From an uncultured Lachnospiraceae bacterium (GTDB lineage: Bacteria > Bacillota > Clostridia > Lachnospirales > Lachnospiraceae), in the NCBI GenBank assembly GCA_934351705.1, contig CAKRJK010000071.1:1-7169 (forward strand): a stretch of 7,169 nt of DNA, written 5' to 3'. Every line of letters begins with the position of its first letter. The first letter of the stretch is position 1. Shown here one piece after another: positions 1-6,280 of the stretch. The notes under the pieces were generated by a model. It saw nothing but the letters and a program-made list of their open reading frames with translations. It did not search any database and was not told the DNA's origin. Position numbers and translations under genes: made by a program.

Positions 1-723
1 GAGACGATTCTGCATGTGCTTCGTCCTGACAGCAAATTCACTCCGCTTGAGGCAAAATTATTAGATACTTCTTTAATTCTTCATATGGAGCACGGCGGTG
101 GTAACAACTCAACCTTTACCACACACCTTGTATCCTCTTCCGGTACGGATACCTATTCCGCTATCGCAGCAGCGATCGGTTCATTAAAAGGACCAAAACA
201 CGGCGGTGCAAACATCAAAGTTGTCCGTATGTTTGACGATATGAAAGAACACGTAAAAGACTGGAAAGACGAGGATGAAGTAGCGGCTTACCTCAAAGCT
301 CTTTTAAATAAAGAAGCATTTGACCATGCCGGTCTGATCTATGGTATGGGTCACGCCGTTTATTCACTTTCCGATCCGCGTGCCGTTATCTTCCGCTCTT
401 TTGTTGAGGACTTGTCCAAAGAAAAAGGACTGGATGATGAGTTTGCACTCTACGCATTGGTAGAGCGTCTTGCACCGAAGGTAATTTCCGAGGAACGCAA
501 AATCTACAAAGGTGTAAGTCCAAACGTAGATTTCTTCTCAGGATTTGCTTACAGCATGCTGGATTTACCGTTAGAATTATATACCCCGATCTTCGCGATC
601 GCACGTATCGCCGGTTGGAGCGCCCACCGTTTAGAAGAATTATCCTACAACGGCAAGATTATGCGTCCTGCTTACATGAACGTATGTGAGCACAAAGAAT
701 TCATTCCTATGAAAGACCGCTAA
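1..723 (+). CDS. gltA: Citrate synthase, C-terminal part (5' end outside window)
   Basis: Condenses oxaloacetate with acetyl-CoA to citrate; a cytosolic enzyme that in anaerobic clostridia feeds 2-oxoglutarate and glutamate synthesis. The frame is open from the first base of the window and gives 240 residues before TAA, so roughly the N-terminal 40% is missing. Family signatures appear in order: EHGGGNNSTF (fragment residues 30-39), GPKHGGAN with the first catalytic His (H67), GMGHAVYSLSDPRA with the second His (H118) and a substrate-binding Arg, and NVDFF with the catalytic Asp (D177). ARIAGWSAHRLEE near the end is the usual C-terminal signature. The triad is complete and the end is intact, so it should be functional. 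The motif reads GHAVY where many homologues have GHRVY. It converges with rsfS. The GTG at 16 is an internal codon, not the start. Whether it is a citrate or 2-methylcitrate synthase cannot be settled from this fragment; citrate synthase is likelier. Confidence 0.95.
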   Translation, partial: ETILHVLRPDSKFTPLEAKLLDTSLILHMEHGGGNNSTFTTHLVSSSGTDTYSAIAAAIGSLKGPKHGGANIKVVRMFDDMKEHVKDWKDEDEVAAYLKALLNKEAFDHAGLIYGMGHAVYSLSDPRAVIFRSFVEDLSKEKGLDDEFALYALVERLAPKVISEERKIYKGVSPNVDFFSGFAYSMLDLPLELYTPIFAIARIAGWSAHRLEELSYNGKIMRPAYMNVCEHKEFIPMKDR

Positions 724-842
724 AAATGTCTTTCGACAACCGTCTTGGCAAACTTCTCACAGCCTGCCGTTTTGGTATCCTGTGAATTTCGTCGGCTGGG
801 TGGGTGTTGTCTACGGAGGATATTCATGCAATAAAGACATTT
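724..842. other. Structured intergenic block with inverted-repeat ends
   Basis: Begins directly after the citrate synthase stop codon. A perfect 10-bp inverted repeat closes it (724-733 with 833-842). Inside are a 6-bp pair gacaac/gttgtc (735-740 with 806-811) and a 6-bp hairpin tcacag/ctgtga (757-762 with 780-785). Alternative pairings around 747-768 and 760-798 also exist, so the fold is uncertain. It abuts the long palindrome that starts at 843. A Shine-Dalgarno-like GGAGGA (815-820) precedes a minimal ATG-CAA-TAA at 826-834. I do not recognise a known RNA family. It may be a structured 3' UTR of the citrate synthase mRNA, a small RNA, or a mobile palindrome remnant. Confidence 0.4.
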
Positions 843-994
843 ACAAAAACTTTTGTGTGGCAGTTATATAGATGCCCGAACAAAACGTAACCGCAGTATC
901 AGACTGTTTGAGACACGTCAGTGTCGAGTTTCTGATACTGCGGTTTTATAACGTCTGTTCGGACATCTATTTACTGCCGCTAAAAAGTTTTTGT
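843..994. repeat. Long imperfect palindrome (~56 bp paired) between convergent genes
   Basis: The left half pairs with the right half almost throughout: 843-854 with 983-994 (12 bp), 859-864 with 973-978 (6), 868-882 with 956-970 (14 of 15), 885-888 with 951-954 (4), 889-903 with 931-945 (15, perfect) and 912-916 with 921-925 (5, loop 917-920). Such a near-continuous fold over 152 bp goes well beyond a normal terminator. It fills the space between the citrate synthase 3' region and the rsfS stop at 1002. It could be a miniature inverted-repeat element that also ends transcription from both sides. No clear target-site duplication is visible. Confidence 0.75.
889..949. terminator. Probable bidirectional Rho-independent terminator (apex of the palindrome)
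   Basis: A perfect 15-bp stem (889-903 with 931-945) is capped by a smaller 5-bp hairpin. It is followed on the + strand by a short T-rich run (942-948). On the - strand the stem is followed by a less perfect T-rich stretch (881-888 read in reverse). Its position between convergent citrate synthase and rsfS suits termination of both transcripts. The T-tracts are short, so efficiency is uncertain. Confidence 0.6.
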
Positions 995-1001
995 CAACCT
1001 C

Positions 1002-1352
1002 TTATAAATCCCTCAATTCTATCATTTTCCCATCCGTCCACATACGCTCCAAATCATAAAACAACCGATCTTCCTTCGAGAATATATGCACAATAATATC
1101 ATTGTAATCCATCAATACCCAGCTGGAATTCGAATTCCCCTCAACCTGCTTCGTATGATAACCCGCCTTATACAACTCCTCGTCCACAGCGTCCCTCATC
1201 GCCTGAAGCTGATTCTGGTTTGTTCCGTTTGCAATTACAAAAAAATCCGCAATCGTGGAAATCTCACGAATATCAATCACACGGATGTCCTCCGCTTTCT
1301 TTTCTTCCAATGCTTTTGCCGCAAGTTTTACCATTTCTTTTGACTGTTCCAT
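1002..1352 (-). CDS. rsfS: Ribosomal silencing factor RsfS
   Basis: RsfS (YbeB/RsfA, Iojap family) binds uL14 on the 50S subunit and blocks its joining with 30S, lowering translation in stationary phase or starvation. The 116-residue product has the usual family length and core: helix AAKALEEKKAEDIRVIDI, then the signature TIADFFVIANGTNQNQ (about residues 33-48), VEGNSNSSWVLMDYNDIIVHIF (70-91) and a terminal segment with the family's YDLERMW (99-105). The start is supported by a strong AAGGAGG about 6 nt upstream of the ATG. It is the last gene of the obgE-yhbY-nadD-yqeK-rsfS run, 27 nt after yqeK, which is its common place in Firmicutes. A large palindrome lies just beyond its stop. No key segment is missing. 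Confidence 0.95.
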   Translation of the reverse strand: MEQSKEMVKLAAKALEEKKAEDIRVIDIREISTIADFFVIANGTNQNQLQAMRDAVDEELYKAGYHTKQVEGNSNSSWVLMDYNDIIVHIFSKEDRLFYDLERMWTDGKMIELRDL

Positions 1353-1379
1353 AGCTGCCTCCTTACTCTTTCGTCATCT

Positions 1380-1949
1380 TTATTTTGATGTGTAGTATTC
1401 GTATGTCTTTTGTGTCATCGGATCAATCTTTTTCTCGCTTTTCTCCAGGTATTGAAGCGTCGCGGATAAAATTTCTTCCATCGCCTGATTCAAATCCCAG
1501 AAAGCAACCTTTCTCACATACTCCAAATTCGGTGCCTCGGTTCTGTTCGGCTCGATAAAATCCGCAACATAGATGATCTTATCCAATGTGTTCATTCCCG
1601 GCTCGCCGGTCGTGTGCACATAAATTGCATGCAGCACATCATCATCTGCCACTCCGTATTTTTCTCGTGCGAGGTATGCTCCTAATTTTGCGTGAAGCAG
1701 GGACGGGTTCTCCTTTTCTACCTCGGTTACGATGATTCCGTACTTTTTGCAAAGTTCTAATTTTTCTTCATTTGGAATCGCTTTTGCACTGTCATGCAAT
1801 AACCCTGCCAAAATGGCAGCCTGCATATTTTCGCCGTAACGCATTGCAAGACTTGCCGCCGTGTACATGACACCCAGTGTATGCTGGTAACGTGCATCGC
1901 CCAATTCCTCCTGCAACTGTATTCTGATGTCTTCAAATATCTGGTTCAT
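1380..1949 (-). CDS. yqeK: YqeK-type HD-domain Ap4A hydrolase
   Basis: Members of this family symmetrically hydrolyse diadenosine tetraphosphate to two ADP, clearing a stress-linked nucleotide. The 189-residue product shows the HD-domain metal ligands in order: H23 in RYQHTLGV, the doublet H52-D53 in GLLHDSAK, H86 in LLHAKLG, H112 in YVHTTGEPGM, and D130 in IIYVADFIEPNR. TGEPGMNTLDKIIYVADFIEPNR-like text is characteristic of the YqeK subfamily rather than of HD-type NadD fusions. It lies 18 nt downstream of nadD, the classic clostridial and bacillar arrangement, with a purine-rich GAGGATAAGGATT stretch before the ATG. The last ~20 residues (DPMTQKTYEYYTSK) are a short tail of no clear role. 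The enzymatic assignment rests on characterised relatives; the metal site is visible here. Confidence 0.93.
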   Translation of the reverse strand: MNQIFEDIRIQLQEELGDARYQHTLGVMYTAASLAMRYGENMQAAILAGLLHDSAKAIPNEEKLELCKKYGIIVTEVEKENPSLLHAKLGAYLAREKYGVADDDVLHAIYVHTTGEPGMNTLDKIIYVADFIEPNRTEAPNLEYVRKVAFWDLNQAMEEILSATLQYLEKSEKKIDPMTQKTYEYYTSK

Positions 1950-1967
1950 AATCCTTATCCTCTGTTT

Positions 1968-2576
1968 TTATTTGTTTTGATATAGCTTGTGCTGTTTCAT
2001 GTAACTTTCTACTTTTTCAGGAACAAACCGGTCAATCTTTTCTCCTCTGCGGAGCGCCTGTCTGATTTTTGTGGACGAGACATCCATCTGCGGAATTTTT
2101 AAGAGAAAAAATTCCGATTGATATTCCTCTGACAATTCTTTTGCAAGGTTTTGTACATCCTCATTGTCCATCTCATCCCGCATTGCCGCCAGAATCTTGC
2201 ATTTTTGTGCGATCAGTTCGGAGTGACGCCATTTTCGAAATTCCTTGAGCGAGTCTGCTCCCATCAAAAAATAAAATTCTGTGTCAGGCTCTTCTTCTTT
2301 TAATTCTGACATCGTCTGATAAGTAAAGCTCAGACCGCCTTTTTTGATTTCCCTGTCACTGTAAGTAAAATAGCCTTTATCCTCGATTGCCAGCTTGACC
2401 ATCTCAAGCCGCATTGCGGCATCTGCCATCTCACTGCTGTCCTTGTGCGGCGGACAGTGATTCGGAATAAAAAGAATCTCATCTAACATATAATCGCGAT
2501 ATGCACGCTCCGCTATTTCTAAATGCCCGTAATGAATGGGGTTAAAACTTCCACCCATGATTCCTGTTTTTTTCAT
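1968..2576 (-). CDS. nadD: Nicotinate-nucleotide adenylyltransferase NadD
   Basis: Transfers AMP from ATP to nicotinate mononucleotide, giving deamido-NAD, the penultimate step of NAD synthesis. The 202-residue protein has the nucleotidyltransferase Rossmann motif GGSFNPIHYGH (residues 8-18, with both histidines of the HxGH signature), FIPNHCPPHK (36-45), the FLMGADS segment (103-109) and the C-terminal phosphate-binding SSTKIR (167-172). Length and motif spacing are typical, and the enzyme appears complete. AGGAG sits close before the ATG. It is 12 nt downstream of yhbY and 18 nt upstream of yqeK, so it is co-transcribed with ribosome assembly genes, as in many Firmicutes. The product is cytosolic, without a signal peptide. 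Confidence 0.96.
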   Translation of the reverse strand: MKKTGIMGGSFNPIHYGHLEIAERAYRDYMLDEILFIPNHCPPHKDSSEMADAAMRLEMVKLAIEDKGYFTYSDREIKKGGLSFTYQTMSELKEEEPDTEFYFLMGADSLKEFRKWRHSELIAQKCKILAAMRDEMDNEDVQNLAKELSEEYQSEFFLLKIPQMDVSSTKIRQALRRGEKIDRFVPEKVESYMKQHKLYQNK

Positions 2577-2588
2577 ACTTCTCCTCTT

Positions 2589-2879
2589 TTATAAAGGAAG
2601 TTTGATTTTTGGATTTTTCTTCGCCGGACGATATAAAACAATCTTTTTGCCGATGACCTGCACGACCTCGGAATGCGTTCTCTCACCCAGGACACTTGCA
2701 ATTTCTTTCGGATCATCAAGACAGTTTTTTAATACCGAAAGTTTGATCAACTCCCTTTTTTCTAATGCCTCGTCTACCGCAACAATCATCTCCGGACTTA
2801 AACTTCCTTTTCCCACCTGAAAAATCGGTGTAATGTTTGTTGCAAGGCTTTTTAAATATGCTCTTTGTTTGCTGTTCAT
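2589..2879 (-). CDS. yhbY: YhbY-family CRM-domain RNA-binding protein
   Basis: Small CRM-domain proteins of this family associate with pre-50S particles and 23S rRNA and are thought to help large-subunit assembly. The 96-residue product is essentially one CRM domain: MNSKQRAYLKSLA at the start, the RNA-binding loop QVGKGSLS (about residues 21-28, the GxxG motif), ELIKLSVLKN (38-47), and VQVIGKKIVLYRP (73-85). The terminal KKNPKIKLPL is a basic tail typical of Firmicute members. A GAGGAA ribosome-binding site precedes the ATG, 15 nt after the obgE stop. The family assignment is clear; the exact function is inferred from homologues. Confidence 0.93.
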   Translation of the reverse strand: MNSKQRAYLKSLATNITPIFQVGKGSLSPEMIVAVDEALEKRELIKLSVLKNCLDDPKEIASVLGERTHSEVVQVIGKKIVLYRPAKKNPKIKLPL

Positions 2880-2894
2880 ACCTTTTTCCTCTTA

Positions 2895-4184
<1,290 letters not shown>

Positions 4185-4220
4185 CTACCTCGTTTTGCGT
4201 TTTTTTGTTGAGAGTTGGGG

Positions 4221-4454
4221 GCTGTGTCATACAGAGGACTTGCAGGTGGGGGTGCGGGAGGGAGATAAGGATTTCTAAGTGTTTTCGTGGGGGGTGTTTT
4301 GGGGACGGACGCAACCGGATTTAATTCGCCATCCCTGGCTCAGTAAATCCTTGTACGGACGTCGTGTCCGTACATTGCTGTGATACGAGAAAACACTAAG
4401 AAATACTAATCTTCCTCCCGAATCCCCACCTGCAAGTCCCCTGTATGACACAGC
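4221..4454 (+). repeat. Palindromic element E1 (copy 1, + orientation)
   Basis: Arms 4221-4286 and 4389-4454 are reverse complements at 59 of 66 positions; the outer 31 bp differ at one place. Between them lies an asymmetric core (4287-4380) that is 86/94 identical to the reverse complement of the core in E2. The core carries two hairpins: a 7-bp ggattta/taaatcc stem (4317-4323 with 4344-4350) enclosing gcca/tggc, and a perfect 9-bp tgtacggac/gtccgtaca stem with a 5-nt loop (4352-4374). The conserved ends are CTGTGTC (4222-4228) and GACACAG (4447-4453). Short gagagt/actctc repeats lie outside these ends (4210-4215, 4459-4464). It encodes no plausible protein. Candidates are a miniature mobile palindrome or a structured RNA. 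Confidence 0.85.
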
Positions 4455-4479
4455 ATCTACTCTCTTTGGCGTTTTGTCT

Positions 4480-4512
4480 GTTTGTTGTTTGCTCCATGAG
4501 CAGACAACAAAC
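4480..4512. repeat. 15-bp hairpin in the spacer between E1 and E2
   Basis: gtttgttgt (4480-4488) pairs with acaacaaac (4504-4512), and inside it tgctc pairs with gagca (4490-4494 with 4498-4502) around a 3-nt loop, with one G-T wobble joining the two stems. There is no clear T-tract on either side, so a terminator role is not obvious. It belongs to the unique spacer (4465-4633) rather than to either element copy. Confidence 0.6.
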
Positions 4513-4532
4513 AACTTTCTTCTGTTGCAGTA

Positions 4533-4552
4533 TATCTGGTAGCTACCAGATA
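4533..4552. repeat. Perfect 20-bp palindrome TATCTGGTAGCTACCAGATA
   Basis: A perfectly symmetric 20-bp sequence with no loop, the form expected of a dimeric DNA-binding protein site or a recombination half-site pair. It lies near the middle of the spacer between the two inverted elements. On the - strand, a TATACT hexamer (4529-4534) overlaps its edge, but no matching -35 box is present. The rest of the spacer (4465-4633) shows no gene; 4574-4616 is C-rich on the + strand. No regulator can be named from the sequence. Confidence 0.55.
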
Positions 4553-4633
4553 CCGTTACCTAAATTCACTCATTTACTTCTCCCACACACAACGCCCCCA
4601 ACGACTTCTCATCGGGGAATTTGCGTCGCCGTA

Positions 4634-4858
4634 ACCTGTGTCGGTATTGTGGGAGGAATGCATCGGAGTGGAAGATTCGGATTTCTTAGTGTTTTTTCAC
4701 AACCAGCAATGTACGGACACGACGTCCGTACAAGGATTTGTCGAGCCACGGATGGCGAGTCAAATCCGGTTGCGTCCGTCCCCAAAAAACGCCCCACAAA
4801 AACACTTAGAAATACGCATCTTCCACCCCGGCATTCCTCCCACAATACCGACACAGGT
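4634..4858 (-). repeat. Palindromic element E2 (copy 2, inverted relative to E1)
   Basis: The outer arms 4634-4661 and 4831-4858 are perfectly complementary over 28 bp. Beyond a 2-nt bulge the pairing continues at 29 of 33 positions (4664-4696 with 4798-4830). The 94-bp core (4704-4797, read on the - strand) matches the E1 core at 86 of 94 positions. Its hairpins are conserved: ggatttg/caaatcc (4734-4740 with 4761-4767) and the 9-bp tgtacggac-type tip (4709-4731). The ends again carry CTGTGTC (4636-4642) and GACACAG (4850-4856). The outer stem sequence is otherwise largely different from that of E1. The 4859-4894 stretch beyond it is C-rich and without recognisable features. Confidence 0.85.
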
Positions 4859-4894
4859 CCCCCCGTCACCCAACTCCCCACACACACCCTTGTA

Positions 4895-4929
4895 AGATAA
4901 AATAGACTCGACACAAAAGCCGAGCCTAT
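4895..4929 (-). terminator. Rho-independent terminator after rpmA
   Basis: Read on the - strand, a 9-bp stem ATAGGCTCG/CGAGTCTAT (4929-4921 with 4910-4902, one G-U pair) is followed at once by TTTTATCTT. It starts 10 nt after the rpmA stop codon. It should end the rplU-prp-rpmA transcript, which implies that obgE is reached only by read-through or from its own promoter. Confidence 0.8.
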
Positions 4930-4939
4930 CTCCACATTC

Positions 4940-5227
4940 TTATTTACTTTCAACCGGATATACGGAAGCCTGTTTTTTATCTCTTCCTTTTCTCTCAAAT
5001 CTGAGAATTCCGTCTGCTAATGCGAACAATGTATCATCTCCGCCTCTTCCGACATTAACTCCCGGATGAATCTTTGTTCCACGCTGTCTGTATAAAATAT
5101 TACCAGCTTTTACAAACTGACCGTCTGCTCTCTTTGCTCCTAATCTCTTGGACTCGGAATCTCTACCGTTCTTTGTAGAACCCATTCCTTTCTTATGAGC
5201 AAAAAACTGAAGGTTCATTGTCATCAT
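4940..5227 (-). CDS. rpmA: 50S ribosomal protein bL27 (with cleavable N-terminal extension)
   Basis: bL27 lies near the peptidyl-transferase centre of the 50S subunit, its N-terminus reaching towards the tRNA ends. The 95-residue precursor begins [10 protein letters not shown] followed by [20 protein letters not shown] is the Firmicute cleavage signal removed by Prp after the alanine (residue 10), exposing the mature HKKG end. The rest ([45 protein letters not shown]) is canonical bL27. The ATG at 5227 is favoured because a strong AAGGAGGTG lies 6 nt upstream; internal ATGs at 5224 and 5218 are less well placed. It follows prp after 3 nt and is closed by a terminator, ending the L21-Prp-L27 operon. 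Confidence 0.97.
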   Translation of the reverse strand: MMTMNLQFFAHKKGMGSTKNGRDSESKRLGAKRADGQFVKAGNILYRQRGTKIHPGVNVGRGGDDTLFALADGILRFERKGRDKKQASVYPVESK

Positions 5228-5230
5228 GGT

Positions 5231-5560
5231 CTACACCTCCTTGAAGTTTAAAGTAATAAACTCATTTCCATATTGCTTACGAATGCCCTGTAATCCCAAT
5301 ATCATAGATTGTATCAATAAAGCTGCGTCATGCTCTGACGGCTGTTCTAATCGAAAAACAATCTTTCCGCTCACCTGCTCCGTATCCAGTCGAACGTCCT
5401 GTGTTGTCAATTCGGTAACGGAATTTATCGTATTGATTACCAGAGCCGAAACTCCTGCACAGATAATGTCCTCGCCCGCATCTGCATATCCTGCATGTCC
5501 GATACAGTCAAATCCTGTGTACAGGTTCTCTTTATTTTGATAAATCGTTATCTTTATCAT
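5231..5560 (-). CDS. prp: Ribosomal-processing cysteine protease Prp
   Basis: Prp (YsxB) cleaves the N-terminal extension of bL27, a step needed for normal 50S assembly in Firmicutes. The 109-residue product has the family's catalytic dyad in the usual place: H22 in GHAGYADAGED and C34 in IICAGVSAL. The C-terminal half (HDAALLIQSMILGLQGIRKQYGNEFITL) forms the conserved helix-strand end. It lies between rplU and rpmA, 12 nt after the rplU stop, and its substrate, with the matching LQFFA site, is the next gene. The ribosome-binding site is weak (GGAAA, 6 nt before the ATG), so translation may be coupled to rplU. Its last codons form the rpmA ribosome-binding site. Confidence 0.96.
   Translation of the reverse strand: MIKITIYQNKENLYTGFDCIGHAGYADAGEDIICAGVSALVINTINSVTELTTQDVRLDTEQVSGKIVFRLEQPSEHDAALLIQSMILGLQGIRKQYGNEFITLNFKEV
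5234..5242 (-). promoter_or_regulatory. rpmA ribosome-binding site embedded in the prp 3' end
   Basis: AAGGAGGTG, a near-perfect Shine-Dalgarno, is at the same time the codons for the last Lys-Glu-Val of Prp. It is 6 nt from the rpmA ATG at 5227 and fixes that start. The arrangement links protease and substrate translation tightly and suggests stronger translation of L27 than of Prp, whose own site is weak. Confidence 0.85.
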
Positions 5561-5572
5561 AACAATTTCCGA

Positions 5573-5881
5573 CTAAGCGTTGATCTTGTCAATTTTGACT
5601 TTTGTATACGCCTGTCTGTGACCATTTTTCTTATGGTATCCGGTTTTTCTCTTATATTTGTAAACGATAACTTTTTTACCACGTCCGTTCTCAACGACAG
5701 AAGCTGTTACGCTTGCTCCCTCAACGGTTGGATTTCCGACTTTCATCTCATTATCGCTCACTGCTAAAACCTGGTCAAATGTAACTGTTTCTCCAGCTTC
5801 TACACCAAGTTTTTCAACATTAATGATATCGCCTTCGGAAACTTTGTACTGTTTACCACCTGTTGCAATAATTGCGTACAT
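5573..5881 (-). CDS. rplU: 50S ribosomal protein bL21
   Basis: bL21 is a 23S rRNA-binding protein of the large subunit. From the ATG at 5881 it has 102 residues: [20 protein letters not shown] at the start, the central [21 protein letters not shown], and the basic RNA-binding signature [25 protein letters not shown] (about residues 73-97). This start fits the family N-terminus and has AGGAGGT 5 nt upstream (5887-5893); an in-frame ATG at 5902 would add seven unusual residues and place the Shine-Dalgarno inside the gene. It is the first gene of the rplU-prp-rpmA operon, preceded by a consensus promoter and an ~85-nt leader that probably mediates ribosomal-protein feedback. Confidence 0.97.
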   Translation of the reverse strand: MYAIIATGGKQYKVSEGDIINVEKLGVEAGETVTFDQVLAVSDNEMKVGNPTVEGASVTASVVENGRGKKVIVYKYKRKTGYHKKNGHRQAYTKVKIDKINA

Positions 5882-5969
5882 AAGGCACCTCCTATTTATC
5901 ATTACTCGCCAGCTTTGGTGCTGTTCTTTTTAAAAAAGTACAGACTTATAACCTCGCTGTGCGGCATAC
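5882..5969 (-). ncRNA. rplU 5' leader, probable L21 leader element
   Basis: The stretch between the predicted transcription start (about 5969) and the rplU ATG can fold into a ctgt/acag-closed, A/T-rich hairpin (5921-5943) and an overlapping cagc/gctg hairpin (5910-5923), followed by the Shine-Dalgarno. The two hairpins share 5921-5923, so they compete with each other. Firmicutes carry a known autoregulatory L21 leader in this position. The text around GGTTATAAGTCTGTAC resembles what I recall of that family, but this needs a covariance-model match. Confidence 0.55.
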
Positions 5970-5975
5970 TCGATT

Positions 5976-6004
5976 ATCATAGCATATGCAGACCGGATTG
6001 TCAA
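5976..6004 (-). promoter_or_regulatory. Sigma-A promoter of rplU-prp-rpmA
   Basis: On the - strand a perfect -35 TTGACA (6004-5999) is followed after exactly 17 nt by TATGAT (5981-5976), one base from the -10 consensus. Transcription should begin near 5969. The -35 box begins 9 nt after the stop codon of the small membrane protein gene, with no terminator between, so read-through from the rng side is also possible. Confidence 0.9.
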
Positions 6005-6013
6005 ATTTTATTT

Positions 6014-6280
6014 TTAATCCTGCGGCTTGTCCTTGAATTTGTTACTCAGAATATCTCCGACGCACCAGATTGCCCCCGCCACGGACAGTGACAACACAAA
6101 TGCAATCACATTTTTTACAAACTGAAAACTTGTCACCGATAAATCCCCTGCCATCAAATGCTGGATGGTATTAATGCAATTGTGAATGCCCATCATCCAG
6201 ACACCGATATAAAATGCATAGACGACACTGATTACCTTCAACGCAATCGCAATGATTCTCTTAATCAATTTCTTGCTCAT
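6014..6280 (-). CDS. Small two-helix membrane protein, function unknown
   Basis: I do not recognise this 88-residue protein. After a basic MSKKLIKR start it has a hydrophobic stretch at about residues 9-33 (IIAIALKVISVVYAFYIG...), a polar loop with HNCINTIQHLMAGDLSV, and a second hydrophobic stretch at about 54-76 ending in WCVGDIL, then a charged tail KFKDKPQD. Two transmembrane helices with both ends in the cytoplasm are likely. The start at 6280 is preferred: GAGGGG (6290-6295) is 9 nt upstream, whereas an ATG at 6289 would directly touch it. The first 20 bp overlap the end of the RNase E/G gene, which implies co-transcription and coupled translation. No metal-binding or catalytic motif is seen. 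Confidence 0.75.
   Translation of the reverse strand: MSKKLIKRIIAIALKVISVVYAFYIGVWMMGIHNCINTIQHLMAGDLSVTSFQFVKNVIAFVLSLSVAGAIWCVGDILSNKFKDKPQD

Noticed and set aside
968..998. TTGACA on the - strand just after the rsfS stop, with TAAATA 18 nt on
   Set aside because: The -10 matches at only three of six positions, no gene follows on that strand, and it lies within the palindrome arm.
872..1096. 74-codon + strand frame across the palindrome and the rsfS 3' end
   Set aside because: It reads through both halves of the inverted repeat and into the antisense of rsfS, with no ribosome-binding site.
4529..4557. Possible - strand promoter for obgE with -10 TATACT
   Set aside because: At 16-18 nt spacing the upstream hexamers do not resemble TTGACA, and the site lies about 350 nt from obgE behind E1. 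It is recorded only as part of the palindrome entry.
4275..4998. Several open frames of 79-151 codons on both strands across 4275-4514, 4445-4900, 4609-4998 and 4638-4895
   Set aside because: They run through the palindromic elements, are unrelated in frame to any Shine-Dalgarno, have low-complexity Pro/Thr/Arg-rich composition, and the two copies give different products. They are by-products of the repeats.
5882..5902. Upstream in-frame ATG for rplU at 5902
   Set aside because: It would add MINRRCL, which is not part of bL21, and would put the strong AGGAGGT inside the gene.
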